DNA from: ARS21 sp964615505
GTDB lineage: Archaea; Nanobdellota; Nanobdellia; UBA10117; ARS21
Assembly (NCBI GenBank): GCA_964615505.1
Contig: CAZTOR010000017.1
Location: forward strand, 1-8,366
Direction of reading: 5' to 3'
DNA: 8,366 bases
Shown here: piece after piece, positions 1 to 5,076 of the stretch
How the letters are laid out: each line of letters opens with the position of its first letter
Position numbering within the stretch: position 1 is the first letter of the stretch
Translations under genes and position numbers: made by a program
The notes under the pieces: generated by a model
What the model saw: the letters and a program-made list of their open reading frames with translations, nothing else
The model's database searches: none
Told to the model about the DNA's origin: nothing

Positions 1-2
1 TG

Positions 3-128
3 AAGTGGTATACAAAATACTGGAAAAGCTTTTCAAAAGTATTTCCGCTAGCAAAGGGATGGACTACTTTCTATCTGTTATTGGTAATTTGGATCGGATA
101 CGGATTAAATAGATTAAGTATAATTTAA
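3..128 (+). CDS. C-terminal end of a probable membrane protein (partial)
   Basis: This frame is open from the window edge to a TAA at 126-128 and gives 41 residues. The first half is basic and aromatic (KWYTKYWKSF). It is followed by a hydrophobic stretch (TTFYLLLVIWIGYGL) that could form one membrane-spanning helix near the C terminus, ending in a short NRLSII tail. Four tryptophans in 41 residues fit a membrane protein. The start lies outside the window and I do not recognise the family. The frame beginning at base 2 is open for 36 codons, and a minus-strand frame is also open here, so the assignment is tentative. It rests on the membrane-like composition and on the convergent layout with the next gene. 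Confidence 0.45.
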   Translation, partial: KWYTKYWKSFSKVFPLAKGWTTFYLLLVIWIGYGLNRLSII

Positions 129-136
129 GAATAGGA

Positions 137-156
137 GCGGATGCAAAAGCACCCGC
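137..156. other. Hairpin between convergent genes
   Basis: GCGG (137-140) pairs with CCGC (153-156) and TGC (142-144) with GCA (149-151), with one A-C mismatch and an AAAA loop. It lies 8 nt after the stop of the partial + gene and 12 nt beyond the stop of the - strand zinc-ribbon gene. It is GC-rich in otherwise AT-rich DNA. It could mark or protect the 3' ends of both transcripts. Archaeal termination normally relies on U-tracts rather than hairpins, so calling it a terminator would be speculation. Confidence 0.35.
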
Positions 157-168
157 AGAAATAGCAGA

Positions 169-291
169 TTATATGATTACAAAGCCGCAGCTATTGCAAA
201 ATACTTCATTATATCTACTGGTAGTTACAGCTCTATGTGCCTTATTGCACGATGTACACACTAATTTTCCTATATTTTCTAATAGTGTCAT
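169..291 (-). CDS. Small TFB-like zinc-ribbon protein, 40 residues
   Basis: The ORF runs from ATG (291-289) to TAA (171-169). Four cysteines form two CxxC knuckles, CTSC (residues 12-15) and CNSC (32-35), 16 residues apart. The second is followed by GFVII at the C terminus. Cx2C-x(15-17)-Cx2C-G-hydrophobic-V is the signature of the N-terminal zinc ribbon of archaeal TFB/TFIIB, which contacts RNA polymerase. The B-reader and cyclin-like core of TFB are absent, because the frame stops right after the ribbon. A GTGAT Shine-Dalgarno (300-296) sits 4 nt before the ATG, with a TATA-like element further up. It is divergent from the Lrp-type gene. It could be a stand-alone regulator that binds polymerase, another small zinc-ribbon protein, or the remnant of a longer gene. 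The zinc-ribbon fold is well supported; a transcription role is inference. An in-frame GTG at 300 is an alternative start. Confidence 0.7.
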   Translation of the reverse strand: MTLLENIGKLVCTSCNKAHRAVTTSRYNEVFCNSCGFVII

Positions 292-295
292 TTTT

Positions 296-331
296 ATCAC
301 AATTTTACATTGAATTAGAAGTTTATTAAAA
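296..331 (-). promoter_or_regulatory. Promoter and ribosome binding site of the zinc-ribbon gene
   Basis: Read on the - strand, a TTTTAATAAAC element (331-321) is centred about 35 nt upstream of the ATG at 291. GTGAT (300-296) lies 4 nt before it. GTGAT matches the anti-Shine-Dalgarno complement (GGAGGTGATC) and resembles the GGTGAT before psmB, which also has an AT-rich element about 35 nt upstream. The region is shared with the divergent Lrp-type promoter. Confidence 0.45.
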
Positions 332-373
332 TACTTACCAAAAAATGGAAGATTTTTCGATTATTTTAGTACA

Positions 374-385
374 TTTTTTATATTT
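374..385 (+). promoter_or_regulatory. TATA box of the Lrp-type regulator gene
   Basis: TTTTTTATATTT is centred about 25 nt before the ATG at 404. At the usual archaeal distance from TATA box to transcription start, the transcript would begin at or next to that ATG, so the mRNA is probably leaderless. No Shine-Dalgarno is visible. The same spacing occurs at several other starts in the window. Confidence 0.6.
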
Positions 386-402
386 TTGGAATATTATTCC
401 AA
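386..402. promoter_or_regulatory. Perfect 17-bp inverted repeat, candidate Lrp operator
   Basis: TTGGAATA-T-TATTCCAA is a perfect inverted repeat with 8-bp arms around a single central T. It fills the space between the TATA box (374-385) and the predicted transcription/translation start at 404. Lrp/AsnC proteins bind as dimers to palindromes of about 13-17 bp and often repress their own genes. A protein bound here would block initiation, so autorepression is the natural reading. The symmetry and position are seen directly; the identity of the bound protein is inference. Confidence 0.65.
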
Positions 403-403
403 T

Positions 404-862
404 ATGGTTATAGATTCAAAAGACGCGACAATCTTAGAAATACTAAAAAATAATGCAAAAAAAACAACACAGCAAATTTCAAAAGAAACAAATATACCTA
501 TTACAACTGTCCATAATAGAATAAAAAAGTTAGAGTCATCCGGAATTATTGAGAGATATACCATTTGGGTAAATAGGAAAAAACTTGGTAAAAATATTGA
601 TGCTAGGCTTGCAGTTAAAGTGGGTCGAGAGGGAGATCAAGATGAGATCTGTTCAAAATTGATATATCAGTCTGAAGTTGTTGGAGCATATCAAGTTACA
701 GGTGATGACGATATTATAGTTAAATTAAATGTTAAAGATGTTGATGAGTTACATAACTTCATCATGAATAAAGTAAGAACAATTAAAGGTGTTGAAGGAA
801 CTAAAACTTTGATTGTTTTGAAAGATTTTAGAAAGTGGAATCAACGCACAAAAGACTTATAA
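404..862 (+). CDS. Lrp/AsnC-family transcriptional regulator
   Basis: A 152-residue protein with the two-domain Lrp/AsnC layout. The N-terminal helix-turn-helix lies around residues 4-50 (TTQQISKETNIPITTVHNRI, then KKLESSGII). A C-terminal RAM-type ligand-binding and oligomerisation domain lies around 65-140, with the characteristic VTGDDDIIVKL and a later GVEGTKTLIVL strand. Length is normal for the family. ATG 404 is chosen over the in-frame TTG at 386 because the TATA box would put the transcript start at the ATG, and because the TTG lies inside the inverted repeat. The effector is unknown; the family often senses amino acids. The asparaginyl-tRNA synthetase gene begins 35 nt downstream on the same strand, so a link to asparagine is conceivable but unproven. 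The operator-like repeat ahead of the gene suggests autoregulation. Confidence 0.9.
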   Translation: MVIDSKDATILEILKNNAKKTTQQISKETNIPITTVHNRIKKLESSGIIERYTIWVNRKKLGKNIDARLAVKVGREGDQDEICSKLIYQSEVVGAYQVTGDDDIIVKLNVKDVDELHNFIMNKVRTIKGVEGTKTLIVLKDFRKWNQRTKDL

Positions 863-867
863 ACTAA

Positions 868-880
868 TTTTTGATAAATA
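868..880 (+). promoter_or_regulatory. Possible TATA box of asnS
   Basis: TTTTTGATAAATA lies in the 35-nt gap after the Lrp-type gene and is centred about 24 nt before the GTG at 898. This matches the leaderless spacing seen elsewhere in the window and implies that the synthetase can be transcribed separately from the regulator. Co-transcription is also possible given the short gap. Confidence 0.4.
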
Positions 881-897
881 AAATATGGCAATAAAAG

Positions 898-2202
898 GTG
901 ATTGTCCCAATCTTCAGTAGACATTACTTAGCCACAGCAATTTCTGAAATTTCTAAATTTGAAGGTAAAACTATAAGACTTAGAGGTTGGATAGCAAAAA
1001 AGAGGACTTTGAAGGGAAAAATATTCTTAGTTCTTAGAGACTCAACCGGTATAGTTCAAACTATTACTGAAGACAAATCTAAAGCTTACAAAACTGCTGA
1101 TAAAATCACAACCGAATCATCTACATTTATTCGCGGAAAAGTTGTAAAAGATGTACGAGCACCAGGCGGGTATGAAGTCAAAGTTTCAGATATTCATATT
1201 ATTGGATTGGCCGAAACCTGGCCTATTGCACGAGATACTAGTGCAGAATTCTTAAGAGATATTCGACATCTATCTTTAAGAGATAGAAAAACACAAGCAA
1301 TGTTAAAAGTTCGTTCTGCGACATTTGCGGCATATCATGAATGTATGACTAAATTGGGTTATATGGAACACCAAAGCCCTAGCTTTACTCCCACTCCAGG
1401 AGAAAGTGGAGCAGAAACTTTTGAAGTTAAATATTTCAAAGATAAAGCTTACTTAACTCAAACTTGGCAACTATATGCTGAGGCAATGCTTCCGATTATG
1501 GAAAAAATTTATACTCTTGCTCCTAGTTTTAGAGCAGATAAATCTATGACTTCCAGACATCTTACTGAATATTGGCATGCTGAAGTTGAAACTGCTTGGC
1601 AAGAATTTCCCGAATTATTGGGGCTTATGGAGTATATTGTTAAATATATTTCTGCAAAAGTTGCTAAGACTTGCCGTAAAGAATTAATCTTATTAGATCA
1701 GGATCCAAAATACTTTGCAACACTTCCTAAATTTAAACGTTTGAAATATAGAGATGCAATTTCTGAATTGAAGAAAGACGGATTTAAAGTTAAATTTGGA
1801 GATGATTTGGGAACTGTTGAAGAAAAACATTTGGTTGAAAAAAGAAAGGTTCCGTTATTTATTACTCATTATCCAACTAAGTTGAAAGCATTTTATATGA
1901 AACGAGATCCAAAAGACAAATCAGTTGTATTTGCATCTGACTTAATGCTTCCAGGAATTGGTGAGACAATTGGTTCTGCGGAAAGAAGCACTGATTTTAA
2001 AGATGTCAAAAAAAGATTAAAGGCTGCAGGTGAAGATCCTTCTGTTTATGAATGGTATTTTGATGCAGTGAGTAAATACGGCTCAGTCCCACATTCAGGA
2101 TTTGGTATGGGTATGGAAAGATTAGTTATGTGGTTTACTGGAGCATCTTCAGTAAAGGATGTAATTGCTTTTCCTAGAACACCTACTCGATTTGCACCCT
2201 AG
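898..2202 (+). CDS. asnS: Asparaginyl-tRNA synthetase (class IIb)
   Basis: Cytoplasmic enzyme that charges tRNA-Asn with asparagine using ATP. The N-terminal OB-fold anticodon-binding domain spans about residues 24-108 (TIRLRGW, KIFLVLRDSTGIVQ). The class II catalytic domain follows, with motif 2 at about 211-230 (FRADKSMTSRHLTEYWHAEV) and motif 3 at 401-409 (GFGMGMERL), ending PRTPTRFAP. RHLTEYW and YGSVPHSGFG are AsnRS-type; AspRS usually has RHLNEF and a GG in the latter segment. At 434 residues it matches archaeal AsnRS. It implies direct Asn-tRNA formation rather than sole reliance on amidotransferase. GTG 898 is the only standard in-frame start, because TAA at 892-894 closes the frame upstream. 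It lies inside a GGTGAT sequence with no ATG behind it, so the exact start is uncertain. The cognate tRNA-Asn gene follows 41 nt after the stop. Confidence 0.93.
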   Translation: MIVPIFSRHYLATAISEISKFEGKTIRLRGWIAKKRTLKGKIFLVLRDSTGIVQTITEDKSKAYKTADKITTESSTFIRGKVVKDVRAPGGYEVKVSDIHIIGLAETWPIARDTSAEFLRDIRHLSLRDRKTQAMLKVRSATFAAYHECMTKLGYMEHQSPSFTPTPGESGAETFEVKYFKDKAYLTQTWQLYAEAMLPIMEKIYTLAPSFRADKSMTSRHLTEYWHAEVETAWQEFPELLGLMEYIVKYISAKVAKTCRKELILLDQDPKYFATLPKFKRLKYRDAISELKKDGFKVKFGDDLGTVEEKHLVEKRKVPLFITHYPTKLKAFYMKRDPKDKSVVFASDLMLPGIGETIGSAERSTDFKDVKKRLKAAGEDPSVYEWYFDAVSKYGSVPHSGFGMGMERLVMWFTGASSVKDVIAFPRTPTRFAP

Positions 2203-2243
2203 TCGTAAAACTTAAAAGAGAAAGGATAAAAAATAAATTTAAT

Positions 2244-2315
2244 GCAGACGTAGCTTAGCGGTAGAGCGCGTGGCTGTTAACCACGAGGTCGGAGGTTCGA
2301 TCCCTCCCGTCTGCG
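2244..2315 (+). tRNA. trnN: tRNA-Asn (anticodon GTT)
   Basis: A complete 72-nt cloverleaf. The acceptor stem GCAGACG (2244-2250) pairs with CGTCTGC (2308-2314). The D arm uses GCTT (2253-2256) and GAGC (2264-2267). The anticodon stem CGTGG/CCACG (2269-2273/2281-2285) carries the loop CTGTTAA with anticodon GTT at 2276-2278. The T arm is GGAGG/CCTCC around TTCGATC. The discriminator base is G2315, as expected for tRNA-Asn. CCA is not encoded and no intron is present. The AsnRS gene that charges it lies immediately upstream. AACTTAAAAG (2208-2217) could serve as its promoter, or it may be co-transcribed with asnS. T-rich sequence just downstream, inside the opposing gene's end, may terminate it. 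Confidence 0.97.
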
Positions 2316-2316
2316 T

Positions 2317-3237
2317 TTATAATTTTAATTGCTCTTTCATAGATTGATAGAACTTCATTTGGTTGTGTAATTTATTGAGTAATTCGGGTTCACTCAATTT
2401 GAATTCTTTTTGATTAAAGTAATCCATTAAGAATCTAGCAGATAATTCCAAAGTTATTAAACCTGCGGCCGTCGGAATTAATGATTCATCAATAGACTCG
2501 TTTCTAGAAATATATCCTTTAATTGATGCGTCAAATCTTTTTTTATCAAAATTATATTCTTCGTCTTTTGACCAACTTCTTAATGCATCTCCGATGTCAA
2601 TCAATTCGTTTCCATACATTATAGTTTCAAAATCTACAATCCCGGTTACTGCATTATTTTTGTAGAGAAAATTTTGCCATTTAGGATCTCCGTGGATTAA
2701 TCGAGAAGGTAAATGTGGGAGATAAAATTTCTCAATATCGCTAGTTATCAATTCATAATATTCTGAAACATCTGACCATTTTTCAGAAGATCCATTACTT
2801 AAATGAACAGATAATAATTCATTCATTATTTTCCGAGTGTCATGGAAATTAGGAATTGAATATTCTAATTCAACATTAAAATCTTCAGTTTGTAGATGGA
2901 ACTCTGCCAGAGTTTCACCTAAATTAAAACATAAATCTGATGTCAAAGTTTCCAAGTCTTCGTTGTCAATGTAAGTAAGAACTCGATACGTCTTGCCGTC
3001 TTGTTTGTGAAATAATTTTCCAGAATTTGATTTGAGTTGTTTAGGTATTTGAACATTTGAGTTCCAAATTGATTCCAGAGACTGATGATCTTGCGTTATT
3101 CTTTTGTCTTTGATTTCTTGAAGTATGAATTTATCGATGGAAGTTCTAACAAAATAGGTTTCATTCATAATTCCGCTATCTACTTTTTTTATTTCTTTGA
3201 CTTCACCCAGATTATAGTTCTTCAAAACTTCTTCCAT
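2317..3237 (-). CDS. APH-fold small-molecule kinase, NahK-like
   Basis: A 306-residue protein of the aminoglycoside phosphotransferase/choline kinase superfamily. The N lobe has a glycine-containing nucleotide loop and a lysine-bearing strand (SGIMNETYFV, residues 21-30; DKFILQEI, 35-42). The catalytic loop is IHGDPKWQN (181-189), with D184 the likely base and N189 a metal ligand. The metal-binding IVDFE (200-204) holds D202 and is followed by IDIGDALRS. The GxxNETY...FILQ and GDALRS patterns resemble N-acetylhexosamine 1-kinases and related sugar or homoserine-type kinases more than antibiotic-resistance enzymes. The substrate cannot be fixed from sequence. It is convergent with tRNA-Asn, with one base between its stop and the tRNA 3' end. 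ATG 3237 is supported by a TATA box centred 25 nt upstream. Confidence 0.8.
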   Translation of the reverse strand: MEEVLKNYNLGEVKEIKKVDSGIMNETYFVRTSIDKFILQEIKDKRITQDHQSLESIWNSNVQIPKQLKSNSGKLFHKQDGKTYRVLTYIDNEDLETLTSDLCFNLGETLAEFHLQTEDFNVELEYSIPNFHDTRKIMNELLSVHLSNGSSEKWSDVSEYYELITSDIEKFYLPHLPSRLIHGDPKWQNFLYKNNAVTGIVDFETIMYGNELIDIGDALRSWSKDEEYNFDKKRFDASIKGYISRNESIDESLIPTAAGLITLELSARFLMDYFNQKEFKLSEPELLNKLHNQMKFYQSMKEQLKL

Positions 3238-3257
3238 TCTTTTCGCTATTCTATCGA

Positions 3258-3266
3258 CTATAAAAA
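3258..3266 (-). promoter_or_regulatory. TATA box of the APH-fold kinase gene
   Basis: TTTTTATAG on the - strand is centred about 25 nt before the ATG at 3237. That predicts a leaderless or nearly leaderless transcript. It shares a 122-nt divergent intergenic region with the metal transporter promoter. Confidence 0.55.
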
Positions 3267-3330
3267 GGTTCAGAATTGACCTTCTTATTCAATCCCAACC
3301 TATATTATTATTATTTTAATTTGGAAAAAA

Positions 3331-3339
3331 GATAAAAAG
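3331..3339 (+). promoter_or_regulatory. TATA-like box of the VIT1/CCC1 gene
   Basis: GATAAAAAG is centred 25 nt upstream of the ATG at 3360. There is no Shine-Dalgarno, so a leaderless start is likely. The rest of the divergent region (3240-3330) is simple AT-rich sequence, including a TAT-rich run around 3301-3315. I see no other defined element there. Confidence 0.45.
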
Positions 3340-3359
3340 AATCAGATTTAACTTTATTT

Positions 3360-3884
3360 ATGAAACATCATTTGTCAGAGAATATTAGAGAAGTTGTTTT
3401 TGGTGTTGAAGATGGTGCCGTCGGAAATTTAGGGGTTGTAATTGGAATGGCTCAAGCAGCTGCGCCAAATAAATTTATTCTATTAGCGGGTTTCGCAACA
3501 ATGTTGGCTCAAACTATTTCGATGAGTGCAGGAACTTATCTCTCCATAAAATCGGAAAAGGAATACTTCTCGGTTAAAGAAAATAATAGAAAATATGGAA
3601 GAGAGTATGCAAAACATAAAGTACCCTTACTATCAACTTTTTTTATGGGAATATCAGTTATGATTGGAGCATTGATTCCTTTAACTTCATTTTTCATTTT
3701 TGAAGGTACAGCAGGTATTATTCCTGCAATAGCATTCACTTTGACAGGATTGTTTTTATTGGGAGTGATAAAAGCAGAATATACTAATAAACATTGGTTT
3801 AAATCAGGAGCCGAAGTGCTACTTATTGGCGGTTTAGCTGCAACTGCAGGATATATTATTGGAAATATATTTAGTGGAATTTAA
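3360..3884 (+). CDS. VIT1/CCC1-family iron/manganese transporter
   Basis: A 174-residue integral membrane protein. The family signature REVVFGVEDGAVGNLGVVIG (residues 10-29) places an acidic pair (E17, D18) in the first helix, where VIT1 proteins bind metal. A second helix carries MLAQTISMSAGTYLSIKSEKEY. About five membrane segments can be seen: near 13-30, 37-60, 89-106, 111-138 and 150-172. Family members move Fe2+ or Mn2+ out of the cytosol, usually in exchange for protons. The cytoplasmic metal-binding insert of plant VIT1 between helices 2 and 3 is much shorter here (roughly residues 63-88, KSEKEY to KHK). Bud32 begins 39 nt downstream with its own TATA box, so the adjacency need not reflect a shared function. 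Confidence 0.88.
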   Translation: MKHHLSENIREVVFGVEDGAVGNLGVVIGMAQAAAPNKFILLAGFATMLAQTISMSAGTYLSIKSEKEYFSVKENNRKYGREYAKHKVPLLSTFFMGISVMIGALIPLTSFFIFEGTAGIIPAIAFTLTGLFLLGVIKAEYTNKHWFKSGAEVLLIGGLAATAGYIIGNIFSGI

Positions 3885-3895
3885 AAAAGTAAACA

Positions 3896-3904
3896 TTATA
3901 TATT
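3896..3904 (+). promoter_or_regulatory. TATA box of bud32
   Basis: TTATATATT is centred 24 nt before the ATG at 3924, which predicts a leaderless transcript. It supports ATG 3924 over the in-frame TTG at 3903, because the TTG lies within the TATA box itself. Confidence 0.6.
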
Positions 3905-3923
3905 GAGTTCTTATAATTTTTTT

Positions 3924-4520
3924 ATGAAATTGATTGGTCACGGTGCTGAAGCAAAAGTTTATGAAAAAAAGGATTCTATATTAAAAGAAAGGTTAAGGAA
4001 AAAATATCGTCATCCTTCAATTGATATTAAACTAAGAAAACTTCGTACTCGTTCTGAAGCAAAATTATTAAAAAAAGTTTTGAGTCTCGGAATTAACGTT
4101 CCAAAGGTTTTGAAATCTGATGATAAAAAAATGATTTTGGAATTGGAAAAAATTAATGGAATTAAAGTCAGAGATATCTTAGATGGTTCAGAAGAAGATT
4201 TGAAAAAAAATATTTGTAATGAAATTGGAAAAATTATTAAAAAACTACATCAAAACAATATTATTCATGGGGACTTAACTACATCAAACATGATTTGGAA
4301 CAGTAAATTATTTTTAATTGATTTCGGACTTGGAAAAATTTCAAATCGTATTGAAGACAAAGCTGTCGATGTACATCTTTTGAAAGAATGTCTAAAAAGT
4401 AAACACCATATTCATTGGTTAACTTATTGGAGCGCGTTCAAAAAATCATATGGATTGAAAAAAACCTTTGATCAATTAGAAAAAGTTGAAGCTCGAGCCA
4501 GATATAATAGAATTAGTTAA
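3924..4520 (+). CDS. bud32: Bud32 (PRPK) kinase/ATPase of the KEOPS complex
   Basis: A 198-residue minimal protein kinase fold. It starts MKLIGHGAEA, the usual Bud32 beginning with its glycine-rich loop. The hallmark KERLRKKYRHP (21-31) follows, then LRKLRTRSEA (38-46). The catalytic loop is HGDLTTSN (115-122; D117, N122) and the metal-binding motif is DFG (133-135). The C terminus EARARYNRIS matches the conserved basic tail. Bud32 is the ATPase/kinase partner of Kae1 in KEOPS, which makes t6A at position 37 of ANN-decoding tRNAs, including tRNA-Asn. Here it is free-standing rather than fused to Kae1 as in many euryarchaea, and no kae1 gene lies in the window. It precedes the S15-S1e operon, a neighbourhood I recall from many archaea. 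Confidence 0.95.
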   Translation: MKLIGHGAEAKVYEKKDSILKERLRKKYRHPSIDIKLRKLRTRSEAKLLKKVLSLGINVPKVLKSDDKKMILELEKINGIKVRDILDGSEEDLKKNICNEIGKIIKKLHQNNIIHGDLTTSNMIWNSKLFLIDFGLGKISNRIEDKAVDVHLLKECLKSKHHIHWLTYWSAFKKSYGLKKTFDQLEKVEARARYNRIS

Positions 4521-4534
4521 ATTTAAAAAGGTGA

Positions 4535-4598
4535 CAACTTATCTCATAAAAGGATGAGTTGGCTAATGCGAGCTTATACCGGAAAGGTATATTCTTAG
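4535..4598 (+). promoter_or_regulatory. Two-hairpin leader or small RNA candidate before S15
   Basis: The 99-nt gap between bud32 and the S15 gene holds two predicted hairpins. In the first, CTCAT (4543-4547) pairs with ATGAG (4554-4558) around AAAAGG, extended by CAA/TTG (4535-4537/4559-4561) across a 5-nt bulge. In the second, TATACC (4575-4580) pairs with GGTATA (4586-4591) around a GGAAA loop, with CTAA/TTAG (4563-4566/4595-4598) as an outer clamp. A GGTGA lies just ahead at 4530-4534 with no start codon at working distance. It could be an S15 autoregulatory leader, an independent small RNA, or the 3' end of the bud32 mRNA. The second hairpin's 3' arm (GGTATATTC) is also the best TATA candidate for S15, about 29 nt before its ATG. 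The palindrome could therefore be a DNA element instead. Confidence 0.4.
4554..4598 (+). CDS. Possible 14-codon upstream ORF in the S15 leader
   Basis: An ATG at 4554, right after AAAAGG, opens a 14-codon frame (MSWLMRAYTGKVYS) ending at TAG 4596-4598. Its start codon lies in the 3' arm of the first hairpin and its body covers the second. If transcribed, ribosomes on it would compete with both structures, as in attenuation. There is no known peptide match and chance is quite possible at this length. Confidence 0.2.
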   Translation: MSWLMRAYTGKVYS

Positions 4599-4619
4599 TT
4601 TATTTATCCAAATAAAATA

Positions 4620-5075
4620 ATGGCACGAATACATGCAAGAGTTAAAGGAAAATCTGGAAGTAAAAAACCATTAGATAGTAAAATTCCAAAGTGGGTTGAA
4701 AAAAAGCCTAAAGAAATTATAGCTTTGGTTGAAAAACTTGCAAAGCAAGATTTAAGTTCAAGTCAAATTGGTTTAAATCTTAGAGACTCTTACGGTGTTC
4801 CGAATGTTAAATTAATTACTGGAAAAAGTATTTCTGAAATTTTAAAAAATGCAAAAATGACCGGAATGGTTCCAGAAGATTTGAAAAATTTAATTAAACG
4901 AGCAATTACTATTCGAAAGCATTTAACTTTAAATCGAAAAGATAAATTTAGTATACGAGGTCTACAACTTACTGAAGCAAAAATTAGACGAATTCAAAAA
5001 TACTATAAATCAAAAGGAGTTCTGCCAGAAGATTGGAATTATCATCCGGATCGAGCAGAATTATTGGTAGATTAA
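4620..5075 (+). CDS. rps15: 30S ribosomal protein S15 (uS15)
   Basis: A 151-residue small-subunit protein of the archaeal/eukaryotic (eukaryotic S13) type. It has the N-terminal extension MARIHARVKGKSGSKKP, then WVEKKPKEIIALVEKLAKQ, a DSYGVPNVKLITGKSISEIL segment, and the RNA-binding helices with IRKHLTLNRKDKFSIRGLQL replacing the bacterial LRRHKKDHHSRRGL region. It binds the central domain of 16S rRNA early in assembly. The start codon matches the family N terminus. The stop is one base before the S1e start, so the two genes form an operon. Upstream lies a 99-nt gap with hairpin potential. Confidence 0.95.
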   Translation: MARIHARVKGKSGSKKPLDSKIPKWVEKKPKEIIALVEKLAKQDLSSSQIGLNLRDSYGVPNVKLITGKSISEILKNAKMTGMVPEDLKNLIKRAITIRKHLTLNRKDKFSIRGLQLTEAKIRRIQKYYKSKGVLPEDWNYHPDRAELLVD

Positions 5076-5076
5076 T

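Noticed and set aside
172..230. Second cysteine-rich reading (CYFCGCFC) in another minus frame near the zinc-ribbon stop
   Set aside because: The frame is short, lacks a start and the CxxC spacing of a ribbon, and overlaps the hairpin DNA; likely coincidence.
386..403. TTG 386 as start of the Lrp-type regulator (six extra residues)
   Set aside because: The TTG lies inside the inverted repeat and close behind the TATA box, before the expected transcript start; ATG 404 fits the family and the leaderless spacing.
345..413. A 22-codon hydrophobic ORF (MEDFSIILVHFLYFW...) on + upstream of the Lrp-type gene
   Set aside because: It runs through the TATA box, the inverted repeat and the start of the Lrp-type gene in another frame, has no TATA box or Shine-Dalgarno at the right distance, and its hydrophobicity simply reflects T-rich promoter DNA.
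2317..3237. Antibiotic (aminoglycoside) resistance gene
   Set aside because: The APH fold alone does not imply resistance; the sequence pattern fits sugar or metabolite kinases better and there is no mobile context.
3085..3279. 64-codon + strand ORF
   Set aside because: It is antisense to the N terminus of the APH-fold kinase, has low-complexity F/I-rich content and no start signals; a shadow of the real gene.
3536..3739. 67-codon - strand ORF
   Set aside because: Antisense shadow within the VIT1/CCC1 transporter gene, with no supporting signals.
4530..4598. C/D box guide RNA before S15
   Set aside because: No convincing C (RTGATGA) and D (CTGA) box pair is present; only hairpins are seen.
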